Below, piece by piece: positions 49,899-61,671 of a stretch of 64,000 nucleotides of DNA. The stretch covers positions 4,359,310-4,423,309 of the forward strand of contig CAJNOP010000009.1 in the NCBI GenBank assembly GCA_905250075.1. The letters run 5' to 3'. The notes beneath the pieces were generated by a model. That model searched no databases. It was given only the letters and a program-made list of their open reading frames with translations, and had not been told where the DNA came from. Position 1 is the stretch's first letter, and each line of letters begins with the position of its first letter. The position numbers and the translations under genes were made by a program. Source of the DNA: Rotaria sp. Silwood1 (taxonomy: Eukaryota; Rotifera; Eurotatoria; Philodinida; Philodinidae).

Positions 49899-50098
49899 GG
49901 AATGCTACAGGAGTTATCTACAATGCTGTATGTATTACCTAGTGTGCCACAAACATCATCTAAGATGCTACAAGCATCACATAAGACACCATAAACATTA
50001 CCTAGGATGCTGCAAGCATTACCCAAGATGCTATAGGTTTTGGTTAAGATACTTCAGACGTAATCTGGGACACTACAAGAAATATTTGAAAAGCTTAA
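49899..50098 (+). repeat. Degenerate 21-bp tandem array, about 9-10 units
   Basis: Units of exactly 21 bp approximate AAGATGCTACAAGCATCACCT, for example AAGATGCTACAAGCATCACAT and AGGATGCTGCAAGCATTACCC. Because 21 is a multiple of three, the plus strand stays open as a 7-residue repeat (CYKHHLR, CYKHHIR, HHKHYLG, CCKHYPR, CYRFWLR). An ATG lies at 49873 inside the end of the adjacent inverted-repeat element. I treat it as a minisatellite, with no evidence of a real protein. Confidence 0.7.
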
Positions 50099-52175
50099 GT
50101 ATCATACGGTGCTGAGTGGGAATAACGGTGTACACAAAAACGTGCATGGGTCGCGGCTCTTGCGGGGGCCCTTCCTGTCTTCATGCCGCAACGCTAAGCT
50201 AAAAGATGCGTTCGGCGAAAAATAGCGTTTCCCGAGTAAATATGCGTAGAACACTTGACAAGTGAAAGGTTAAATAGTTGGAAACTTGAATTGAAGTTTC
50301 AAGTATTACATATATGCTTACAGATTGTTATTATTTCACCTATATTTTAATAGAACATATATTTTGTCGAGCTTGAGTGAGTGATAAACAATATCAAATG
50401 TTCCAAACAATTACATCAGTGTGTGGTAGGGAAGATTTACACTGGCACTCATTCAGAAACATCAGAGAGTTTGCATGGAGAATTGTAGAAACTAGGATGA
50501 AAGTGCAGCCGATTGTGTTTTCTTTTGTGACATTTTTTACTAATAACAGTACTATATTTTGAAAATTTTGTCTTTTTAGTCTCGAAAGCCACTTGTTAAA
50601 AAAGAAACATAACTGAACTTTATCTATCGTCTAAGACTAGTTCACAGCGCTTCTTTTCATAAAACCAAGAGCTATAGTGTTCAAAATATACCGAGTGGAG
50701 ACTTAAATTAAAAACTGCTCAATATACTTTTTGCCATTTGGTATCATCTGTACTTTGTTCGCATAGAAAAAAACGTTCTATATCATCACATGGTTGTTCT
50801 TTTTCTCTTGCATTTCTTATCTAAGAAGGTATTACTATAGTAATTTCGCTTGATACAATATTCATTTTTCTTCACAACTTGAATGATCATTTATTTCATG
50901 ATCTAACTATATTCAACTGTAGTCAACGAAAAAAGAAATAGTATAGACAACAAGGACAAATCCTCTGTCGATAAAAATACAACACTTGTTTCGCATCAAA
51001 GATTCTTCTGTTAAAGCCTACTGGAATTTCTTTTTTTTTTGAATTTACTAGATTTCTTAAAAATTCCAAACTTTTACCCATATCATATGCTCTAAAAATA
51101 TAATATTTTTCATTAGATGATTTGATCTTCATTATCCGTTGAAAAATGTCCTTGAGCAATGATTTCTCGGCTGAAAATGTTCCTCATTCTCAGTCGTTAT
51201 TCTTTAAATATATTAATATTGAAACATGGAATGAGAGTGTAAGTCATCTATTAATCCCCAAACCATTTCCATGCACTGGTATAATTGAGTTATTATATAA
51301 TTCAAGAAATTCAGAAACTCTCATTGAGCTTGTAACATATATACTGGGGTGTACTGTATGATAAAACTAAATGTCAATGATTTTCTTTTTGTGTTTTAGA
51401 GCCTAGATGTAATTTTTATGTTACTTAATCTTTCTGACTTGGAACTATTATCGACCAATATGTAGGTTAGCATTATTTTGTCATTTCAATAGTAACACCG
51501 AAAACTGATAGTGGCTATCACGAATAACTAAGAATCATTCGTGTTATGTGAATATTGTAAAGAAAAAAACAAAATCAGCTAGTGCATCCTGACGACACAC
51601 AATAATTTAGAACTTATATTACTATTGTCTTATTTGAAGATTTATGAACATCTTTACAAACATTATCAAATTTTCAATTTTATAAAATCAAAGCCATCTT
51701 TATAAATTCTTCATTAAAATATAAATAAATAAATAATAATATAAATATTTTATATTTTATATTTTTATTTAATATTGCTCATGTAAATTTTCATCTGAAT
51801 ACAATTCGTTAATCATGTTTATCTCAAATATTAATATGAATATATAATGCTTCAAAAAAAAAATTATGTAACTCTTGGTCTTTCAATCAGTTTTATTTTT
51901 TAATTATATTCTGAAAAAGTTTAAATTGAACTAATTCAGATTAAATAACACATAAGAATAAAATAATCTTCATAACTTCATTTCTTAAATAAAGTAAATG
52001 AAAATTCATTATTTGATGAATTGTCATGAAATAATAAAAACAAATAAGGTTATATCTAAAAAAAAAAACACGTCCACATAACAAAGAAAATGTATTTTGT
52101 TTTTTGAATAACAAAAGAAAACAAAGAATCATTAGAAAAAAACAAATCAAACAATAATATATTAATTTATTGTTA

Positions 52176-54647
52176 TCATGAAGATAATTTGGTAAGAACA
52201 TCAAAAGCTCCTGTACCACATTGAACCATACGTCCAGTAACTAAACGAGAAGAAGGAGATTTCAAATCTTCATGTTCACCTAAACAAAAAGAAAAAAAGA
52301 AAAATTTGTTTTGTTTTGTTTTTATATAAATAATCAAATGATATTATTTCATTACCATATAATAATGCTTCTCTTAAATAAGTTGTTGATGTTTCAAATG
52401 TAATTTTTTGTAATGGACTTGCATTAGTTCTTAAACCTAAACGATTACATGGTTTATAAACACCTTCATATGTCATATAATCAGCTAATAAAGATAAATG
52501 TCTATAATCAACTTCAATACCATAAGCACCAAATACTCGATTAATTTCACGTATTAATGTACGATTAGCTGCTTCAATACCAAATATTTGTGCCATACGA
52601 TGAATATTATTTGTATATATTCGACGTAAATCAAATATTTGATAATATGTCATTAATGCATTTATATTTTCACCTTCAGTTGAAAGAATATATTCAATAT
52701 CATTAGGATCAGTTTTTATTTTTGAACGATATTCTTTATTTTCTGTTATAAAACAATTTTGAATACCAACAATTGATGTTATTGATGTTCGTGATGCTTC
52801 ACTATGAATTAATGTTTCAAGATCAATACGAGGTTGAGTAGCAGAAAATACCATTGTTAAACGACACCATAAATTATTATCAAGATCAGCAGTATAATCA
52901 TTTATATAATCAGCATTTTTACAAACATTCTAAAAAATAAAATCATTTTTAATAAATGAAATCAAAATTGTCGTTCGATTATTTTTCTTTTTGTAATATA
53001 CATACACCAAATCGTTCATTGTATGCCATATTATCTATAACAGTAGTTTTAGCATTCATTTTCTTTGCTTTTTTACTTGGCGGTTCATCATTATTATCAT
53101 CATCATTGCCTGGTACTTCTTGTTCATCATCATTATTCATTTCTTCTTTAGCTATATCTATTGCTATTAACAAAAAAAAAAAGAATTTTTTTCTAAATTA
53201 GTTATTATAGATTGTTAGATTGATTAACAAAAAACAATAGTTGAAAGAGTTTTTTGTGCCTTCAATTACTGAACTAAGTTAGTGTTGTGAACGACCAATG
53301 TAGATGATTCGTTTTTCTTCTAAATACATATTGCAATGAATTCAAAATCTATTGCAAGATTATTGAGAAATATAACTGAAGAGAAAAGTCCGCAAACTGT
53401 TTAATTACTATTGAGTTCAGGCTCTTAGAGTATTGTTTAATATAATGTTGTGATTTTCCTTAAAAACACAAGAAAAACTTATTCTTGATTTTGAACTTGA
53501 AGATTTGCATAAAGATAAATCTTAACGAGAATAATTTATTGTGTAAATTTCTGATTTTTCTCTTTATTTCTATCCTAACATATCAGAGATGTCCATCGCA
53601 GCGGCAGGTTTTTTAAAAAATCACCGCGGCAGGTTTTTTAAAAAACCATCGCTGCAGCGGCAGGATTTTTTTTTGGAGGACATTGGAAAACTGTATGAAT
53701 TTAATAGAATTTCAGGATTTACAAATGAAACGCCCTGATATTGAAAAAATCTGGTGGATTAGTACCCATATCTCTGGTCAAATATAGTCATAGCAGTGAA
53801 ATTAGAAACACTTTTTTGAAAACCGTCGCGGCAGCGGCACGTTTATTTTATAATTCATCGCGGCAGCGTTTGTTTTATAATCATCGCGGTGCGGCAGCGT
53901 CGCGGCAACATTTTTTTATAAATCGTCGCGGCGCGGCAGATTTTCAGCCGCGATGGACATCTCTGTAACATACAGCTATGTGTTAAATGCTTGGTTTTGT
54001 TGTATTGCTCAAATACATTGATAGATTTGATTTTCTTATTTCAAGATAGAAGCAAATCAAAATAGTTGAAACGTTCATAATATTTCAAGTTGAAATTCAA
54101 AAGTAAACTTTGCTGACTTTCTTAAGGCAGATCATGATATTTATTTAGAAAATATCTTGAAAATGCAGTAGCACATCACAATAATCTAAAGGTTAAAAAT
54201 TCTTTTTCGAGATGTTTATAGTTCATGAGAACCTAAATGATGAACATAATGAAAAATAGGTTATAAAAATTCGTCAATTATAACAATGGTTTGTTTTTGT
54301 TATTTCAATATAAAAACACTTAACTGTAAAAACTGAAGGATCTGCTAGGAAAAACTAATTCTGAAAGCCAAAAAGTAAATCTTATAAATTCCACATATGT
54401 ATTCTATTTTTCCTATTTATTTTCTATAAGATATACCTGGTACATCATCATCATCATCAATGACATCTTCTTTAATAGTAATTTTCGATGTATTTGTTTG
54501 ATCTTTTTCATCTTGATTTGTTTCTTCATCATCAGTTTCATTTTCTTCCTTATTATCATCATTATCATCATCATCATATTCTTTTTCATCATTTCTATTA
54601 GCTTTTTCTTTGGCTATATTAGCTTCACCATTAATTTGTTCATTATC

Positions 54648-54680
<33 letters not shown>

Positions 54681-57600
54681 TTTTTCACCTAATTCTTGTT
54701 GTTCATTTTTATCATTTGTATCATTAATTTTTATTTTATCACGAATATGTGCTGATCTTAAAAGGCCACTTGTTGTTAATTCTTTACGTTTTTTATTTAT
54801 TGCACGACATAAACGTGGAATAAAATATATTTCAAATGAACGTATAATTTCATTTAATTGTTTTTTACTATATTTTTCATCAAAATAAAATTCAATTTTA
54901 TATGTACGTTTATGATCATTTAATTTTAATGAAAGTTTTTCATGAATATTTAAATTTTTTAATACTTGAGAAAATAATAAACGAGACCAACGACGTTGTA
55001 AACGTTTTGCTTTACGTAATGCTGATGAACTATGTAGAATAGGTACTTCCATTGTTGGTGTTTTAACTTTTTGAGAAGCAACCATAAGTAATTCACGAAG
55101 ACGTGGAACACCTAATGTTACATTCATTTCACCACGACCAGCAAAATGAAAAGCTAAAAAAATGAAAAAAAAACTTTTTACTTCTATACTTTAAGATTCA
55201 TTTTAGAATATGTTTCATAAAAAACAAAATTAACATTTATATTGATACAATTCAAATCTAATTATAAACTTACTATTCAATGTCATTTGTGTACTTGGTT
55301 CTCCAATAGATTGTGCTGCTAAAATTCCAACACTTTCACCTGGATCAATACATGATTTAAGTGATTTAAAATGAATCATTTTTTCAAATGTTCGTTTATC
55401 CATATTAGTTCGATCTAATTTTCCATGTGTCGTAATATAATTTCTAATTAAATCATCTAAACGTTCAGTAATAGCACCTAAATTTGATGCTGGTAAATAA
55501 TTTTGTGTTACAGGTGAATAAAATTTAACAACACCATGATTATATTGTTGACGTTTATCATTAGATAAATCTCTCCATGTTTGAACCATAATTGAACGTG
55601 CTTCATTAATATCTTGACTTTTTAATGATTTAGTTAATGTATGTAAATCAAAAAAACGTGAATAATTAATAAATGGTGTCATACGTATTTTTGTTTCATC
55701 ACTTATTTTTAATCTTGTTAAATCATTTAAATTATTATCATCATCAGCTAAATCTCGAGTTTTTTTTCTCCATGCACGAATTTTTTTTAATGTTTTTAAT
55801 ATTGGTTTTTCTTTTGTTGAACCACATATATCAATAATATGTGAATATTCTTCTTCACGTAATATTGTTGAATGATTAGCAATAAGAAATGGATAATATG
55901 CTTCTTTTAAATATGTACATTTTTCAACAGCTAAACCATCTTCACCATATTGAAATTGTATAACACTTCCATCACTATCACGTACTGTTAAATCATAATT
56001 AACAACTAAACCTTCTAAATGTTTCATTAAACAACGTTGTAAATAACCAATACGAGCAGTTTTTACAGCTGTATCAATAAGACCCTAATGAAAGAGAGAA
56101 AAAATAATAATAATTAGAATTCTAAAAAATGAATTTATACTTCTCGTCCAGCCATACAATGAAAAAAATATTCTTGTGGTCGAATACCACTTAAAAAACT
56201 ACCATCAACAAAACCACCTGATCGTGGTGAATATTCATAAGGACGAAATGATGGTAAAGTACGACCACTTGGCATCATTGGTGGACGTTTACCTTCTAAT
56301 TCTTGTTGACCAAGTAAACAAGACATTTGCATTGCATTTACAGATGAACCTTAAATAATATTAAAAACATTAGTTTTTTTTTAATTACACTAATTTTAGA
56401 ATTAGTAGAAGAATTCTATTTCATTTTCTTTGAAATTATTAACATAATAGAAATGATCGAATTTCCTGACTAAGAAATTCTATTTGTTCAATCAATTTTT
56501 ATTTTAATATAACTATTGAAATTTTACAACAAACGAAAAATTTAGAACTAAACCTAATACATTAAGAGTTTTACCTTTAGCACCTGATTGAATTAAAAAT
56601 TGTAAATTATTATCTGGAAATTGTTTAAATAAATGTGACATACATTGTTTAATAATTTGATTTTGATATTCATCAATAGATGTTTTATAATTTAAATCCA
56701 TTTCTTTTGATATACGTTCATCAAATGATTTTGAACAAAATGTTTTAGCAAATTCATTCATAAGTATATCTTCATCAACATCTTCTAGAAGAGAAAATGT
56801 TTTTTGTAAAGCTTTTTGACCTGCATGAGCACGACATTCATTTATTAATCGACGTCGATGTGATACACCAGGTGAAAGTAAAAGAACATCTAAAACAATT
56901 TCAATTTTTAGATTAAAATTAATAAAAAAACAAAAAAATTTTTTTGACCTTCAATTCCAAGTGTAAATCCTCGATAATATTGTAAAAATAATGTAAATAA
57001 TTTTGAAAAAGCAGTAACAAGATCAGCAGCACAACGTTTTCCATATAATTCATAATAACAATGAACAACAGATGCTAATGTTGCACCACAATGTGCTTTA
57101 TCAATTAAACCAGATAGAAGATGTCCATGACGAATAATAACATCTGTATCAGCCATTAAATCAATATTTGTTGCATTTGGTTTCGATGGCCATGACTATT
57201 ATGAAAATAATTATTAGTATTTTATTTTTTTGTTATATTAATATTCTTACTTTCATTGAAAGTTTTGATTTACTATCAAGATTAAGTGATGCTTCTTTAA
57301 CTGGTTGAATATAAAGAAGAATTGTTGAAATAATCTTAACAACATAAACAAATAGATTTTATGAAGAGAAACACAAAAAAAAAATTTAATGCAAATACTT
57401 GTTTTCCACTCCATAATTGTTTTGGTTTCCAAATACATGGTGGTAATAAACGAATTTTTCGACGAGAATGTGATCCAATAGCATTATATACAAGTTGTTG
57501 ATAATCAGATCTGAAAAAACAAAAAAAAATATTTATAAATAGAATTTTCAATTCAATCAAATAAATACTTTTCAAAAAAACGATCACGCATTGTTAATGC

Positions 57601-60600
57601 TGTACCAGCAACAACATGATCTTGAATAAGACCAGTTAATGGTGTTCCATCTTTACTTACAAGAAAATGTTGATAAGTAATCACTAAATGAAAACGAAAA
57701 AAACAAAAAAATGTTCTTTTTTTTTTAAAAGTACAATACTTACTTAATTCAGCAGCTTCAGCTCGTGTTAATTCATTTTGTGGTAAATGAATATTCATTT
57801 CATCTCCATCAAAATCAGCATTATATGATTTACATTGAGCATAATGTAATCGTAAAGTTTTTTCACCAGGTAATACTCGAGCCTTAATTATTACAATGAA
57901 TACCATTCAAAAAAAACAATATATTAAATAAATTTACCATATGAGCTTGTATACTTGGTCGATGTAATGTTGGTTGTCGATTAACAAGAACATAATCACC
58001 GGTTCGAAGATGTCGATAAACTCTTTTAGTAGACATTAATGTTGTATTACTATGATGTTTTTCTCTTGTTAATAAAAGTTTAGCAACAGCTGTTCGTTGT
58101 GATAAATTATTTGGTAATAAACGACGAATTGTTCCATCTTCAAGTTCAACAAAATTTGCTCTAAAATAATAAAATACTTTTGTTATAAATTCGTAAAAAA
58201 AAAAAAAAACAAATTTTTTGTTTTATTTTTAATACCCAGGATGAACATCTGGTCCATTAAGAATTAATTGACGTAATTCATGAACATTATGTGGTGTAAC
58301 TAATTCAGGATAAGTTAATTTTTTTGCAAATACTTCAGGTATTCCAACTTCATAGATTGCAATAAATGGATCAGGTGATATTACAGATCGACCAGCATAA
58401 TTTACTCGTTTACCCATCATATGCATACGAAATAAACCTTCTTTTTTTTCAATAACCTTTGATTCAAAAAAAAAATAAAATTAGTGTTAAAATTTTTTTA
58501 GAAATTTCAAGAAAATAAAATTATTGACATACTTGTCGAATACCTTTAGCTACTCGAGCACCACTTCGATTATCTAATGAACTATCAAATATAGAATTAA
58601 CAGTAATTTGCAGTTTAAGCCAAAGATTATTAAGTTTTTCTTCATTTGTTACGCCACGTAACGTATTAGTTAAAGATGATCGATTCTAAATTCAAAGAAA
58701 AAAAAAAACAAACTGTTCATGCAGCATTAAATTGTGAAACACAGTGAAGCTACTGATTGCTATTGTCAAAGAGAACATAAATCAATCTCTATATATATTT
58801 CGATTTATGAATTTCTACCTATTGATGATGGAAGATATTAATTATAAAAGTAACGGATAATTATCATACTAGTTCAGCAGTAGAACTTGAATCTCACGGT
58901 TTTATATATTACATCAGTGAGAAAGCAGAGATGTCCATCGCGGCTGAAAATCTGCCGCTGCCACGCCGCGACGGTTTATAAAAAAATGTTGCCGCGACGC
59001 TACCGCACCGCGGTGACTTATAAAACAAACGCTGCCGCGATGAATTATAAAATAAACGTGCCGCTGCCGCGACGGTTTTCAAAAAAGTGTTTCTAATTTC
59101 ACTGCTGTGACTATATTTGACCAGAGATATGGGTACTAGTCCATCAGATTTATTCAATATCAGGGCGTTTCATTTGTAAATCCTGAAATTCTATTAAATT
59201 CATACAGTGTTTCAATGTCCTCCAAAAAAAATCCTGCCGCTGCAGCGATGGTTTTTTAAAAAACCTGCCGCTGCCGCGATGACTTTTAAAAAAATCTGCC
59301 GCTACTGCGCCGCTGCCGCGGTGATTTTTTAAAGAACCTGCCGCTGCCGTGCCGCCACCGCCATCGCGGCAGCGGCAGCGCCGCGATGGACATCTCTGTG
59401 AGAAAGGCAGTGGAGTCTCAAATTTCTTTCGCTACACTTCAAGACTACTTTTAGATTATGTTTCATAAAAAAAATCATAAAATATAAAGATTAGTTAATC
59501 AAAATATCTTACAGTAGTTGATGTCGATGTGTCTGTTGTTTGTTTATCTTTTAATAATAAAAGTTCTTTCATTAATTGATTATCTTGAATAATTGTTGAA
59601 TATCGAACTGTTTTTGGATTTTCAAATTTTTGATCATTAAATGACAAAACCTTCGAGAAGATAAATTTTTTTTTTAAAAAGAAACCATAATTAAATACAT
59701 ACGGGACGAAATTTTGATGGCAAAACAGGTAAAACTTCAAAAAAGAATAAACTTATTGGATTATTATGAACATGCGTTATTGAATGATGTGATGATCGTA
59801 AAGTAGCTAAATAAATTGCAAGAACTTCTTTTTCATTCGTCCAAATTTTTTCTAAATGTTTTAATACATCTAATGGTGTTAAATACATTTGACTGGACAT
59901 CATTTTTGCTAACATTTCTTCTTTATCATCATCATCATCATTATCATCTATTGTTTCATCATTATTATTCATTTTTTTTGATTGCCTATAATCAAAAGAA
60001 ATAAGATTTGTCGATTCGAATAAGAATTTTACTAGAATTTTTTTAAAAGTACTAACAACCATTTTTTGAATAACTTTTCAACGATGAAAACCCGACGTCT
60101 ATAGCTTGAACCGTTGAAAAGTTATTCAAAAAATGATCGTAAGTACTTTTAAAAAAATCCGACATTAGTACATTTTAGAGTGAATTTAACAACAACAAAA
60201 AAAGAACTTGAACACATAAAATTTCTTAGGCATAACTAAACTAAAGATAATTAGTAAAAATAATAAGTCGCAACTCCTTCTAATATTTGATCATTCATCT
60301 GTTCTATACGGTATTCTTTATTAGAACTAATAGATTGTTAAGTGTACTCCATAGTTTGATTTACATCAATATTTAAAAGATAGAATTAGAATTGATAAGA
60401 ATCAATTTCGTTAAATACTTACCGAACACTAGACATGCGTTCTTGAAAGGCTTTTATTTGTTTATTTGAAACTCCTTGAGAATAAAAAAGTTTTGAATGT
60501 GAATCTGCACGAAGTGCACGTACAGGTGTATTACAATTGGGACAAAATTTTTCTGAGAAAATAAAAAAATTAATTTTAAAAAATTTTCTATATTTGAAAA

Positions 60601-61275
60601 AGAAAAAAGAAACAAACTTTTTGTTTTAAATGCTCGTGCTTCAAAATCTTTAATAAGTTGTTGTCGAATACCTAATAAATTTTTTGTTGTTGCTTCTATT
60701 TTAGTTGATGATGGTGAATTTAATTTCATATGTTCATTAATCTGTTCATAAAATGTATCTAAAGATTTTTTTTCTAATATCCATGTTTTATAAATGGTTT
60801 GTAAATTATCTATTTCATTTGTTTGACCATGTTTTAAATAAAGCATTTGCATACTAAATAAATATTTTTCTGCATTTGAACATTGAATTGTATGACAATG
60901 AAGACAACAACCACGTAGAACCTTGAAAATTATAAAAAAAAAAAGAGAATATATATATATAAAAGAAAATTGATTTACATTAACAAGATTTCGAAAGAAC
61001 ACTGGATTGTAAACAGGTAGAACAAGTGATATATGGCCAAGATGACCTGGACAAGCAACAAATCCTTGACCACAAGTAAAACAACGATCATTTTTATCAA
61101 ATGGTCCTAATGCTAAATCATATGGACCACCAGATACTGGTGCACCGAGACGATCAATTGCTAATGATGATGTTAATTCTTTTACACTTAAACGACGAAT
61201 TTCTTCAGATGTATAATTACTAAATAGAAGACCACTGATTGTAGTATCTGATGGATAATAATTAATTGTATCCAT
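52176..61275 (-). CDS. POLR1A: DNA-directed RNA polymerase I largest subunit (POLR1A/RPA1, 1784 aa)
   Basis: Twenty exons join in phase: 60979-61275, 60618-60921, 60423-60552, 59703-59985, 59513-59650, 58533-58685, 58236-58456, 57938-58160, 57744-57882, 57569-57683, 57399-57510, 57251-57334, 56949-57195, 56554-56889, 56141-56349, 55274-56084, 54437-55153, 53006-53163, 52356-52929, 52176-52279. Seen: the clamp zinc site [49 protein letters not shown]; the catalytic loop [10 protein letters not shown] (~57796-57825) with all three Asp; QSGAKG; the [15 protein letters not shown] bridge-helix region; [20 protein letters not shown] (trigger loop); and C-terminal [29 protein letters not shown] and the acidic insert (~54445-54700, with D10) identify Pol I, not Pol II or III. 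Role: transcription of the 35S/45S rRNA precursor in the nucleolus. Introns 53164-54436 and 58686-59512 carry related MITEs. Confidence 0.97.
53576..53973. mobile_element. hAT-type MITE with internal GC-rich repeats, copy 1 (POLR1A intron)
   Basis: A 382-bp element (53584-53965) starts CAGAGATGTCCATCGCAGCGG and ends CCGCGATGGACATCTCTG. Flanks are 8 bp: TAACATAT (53576-53583) and TAACATAC (53966-53973), 7 of 8 matching. Both arms are built of direct repeats of a ~30-bp phrase: a GCGGCAGCGGCAGG-like block followed by TTTTTTAAAAAA. A unique AT-rich core of about 130 bp lies between them. It shares core and arms with copy 2 at 58918-59406 in opposite orientation. Confidence 0.9.
58918..59406. mobile_element. 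hAT-type MITE with internal GC-rich repeats, copy 2 (POLR1A intron)
   Basis: A 473-bp element (58926-59398) has termini CAGAGATGTCCATCGCGGC and its inverse, with a perfect 8-bp duplication TGAGAAAG at 58918-58925 and 59399-59406. It is the reverse complement of copy 1 in arrangement, but it is 91 bp longer because it has more GC-rich repeat units (CCTGCCGCTGCCGCGATGA plus T/A run). No transposase. Confidence 0.93.
60038..60157. repeat. Imperfect inverted repeat (hairpin) in POLR1A intron 3
   Basis: Arms 60038-60083 and 60112-60157 are complementary. The inner 24 bp (CATTTTTTGAATAACTTTTCAACG against CGTTGAAAAGTTATTCAAAAAATG, given here only as description of an almost perfect match) enclose a 28-bp loop. 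It could be a tiny MITE or a structure in the pre-mRNA. No target duplication was identified. Confidence 0.75.
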
Positions 61276-61671
61276 CTTCTTCTTTTTTTTATGTTGAAAA
61301 TTACTGAAAGAAAAATTCACGTCGTGGAAGCTAGCCCAATTCGATCATCTATCCCAACGACAAGAATGATTCTATTGGATGACTCTTTAACCAATAGATA
61401 TAGTAATATGCAAGAAACACCGTTAAGGAGGAGCATAAAATAAATATATTTTGGAAATGGTCGCCTTAGTGATGATATATGTGAGTTATATTTTTCGCTT
61501 AAATTTTTTTTGAATTAAATGATGGTTAGCATTCTTGCTTAATTATATGCAAATGACATGCATTTTTATTATGAACGAAGAACATAAAAATAAAAATACG
61601 AGTGATAAAAAATATGTAAATATAGTAACAATAAAAAAAAAACAATATTTTTGAACAATTCTAGTTAGAAC
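61276..61671. promoter_or_regulatory. POLR1A 5' flank
   Basis: About 400 bp lie between the POLR1A ATG and the satellite. A TTTTTCTTTCAG acceptor-like sequence sits roughly 28 bases upstream of the ATG, which would allow a 5'UTR intron or spliced-leader addition. A T-rich and A-rich run lies near 61500-61650. No core promoter motif was recognised. Confidence 0.35.

Larger units (their letters stand above)
48259..52175. other. Intergenic region, 3.9 kb, with two repeats and no clear gene
   Basis: It contains the long-TIR element 49358-49876 and the 21-bp repeat array 49899-50098 (both listed). An isolated GC-rich patch lies at about 50120-50240. Short open stretches near 50377-50562 (+), 50923-51159 (-) and 51146-51361 (+) have plausible composition but no recognisable domain, splice context or supporting start, so I do not call them genes. 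The end nearest 52175 is the POLR1A 3' flank. Confidence 0.45.

Noticed and set aside
50923..51361. Overlapping open frames of 71-78 codons on both strands
   Set aside because: Peptide composition is plausible, but I found no domain, no splice sites linking to further exons, and the frames on the two strands overlap. Left unannotated.
54498..54888. Plus-strand open frames rich in Ile or Ser opposite POLR1A
   Set aside because: They are mirror images of the poly-Asp/Glu codons (GAT repeats) of the POLR1A acidic insert.
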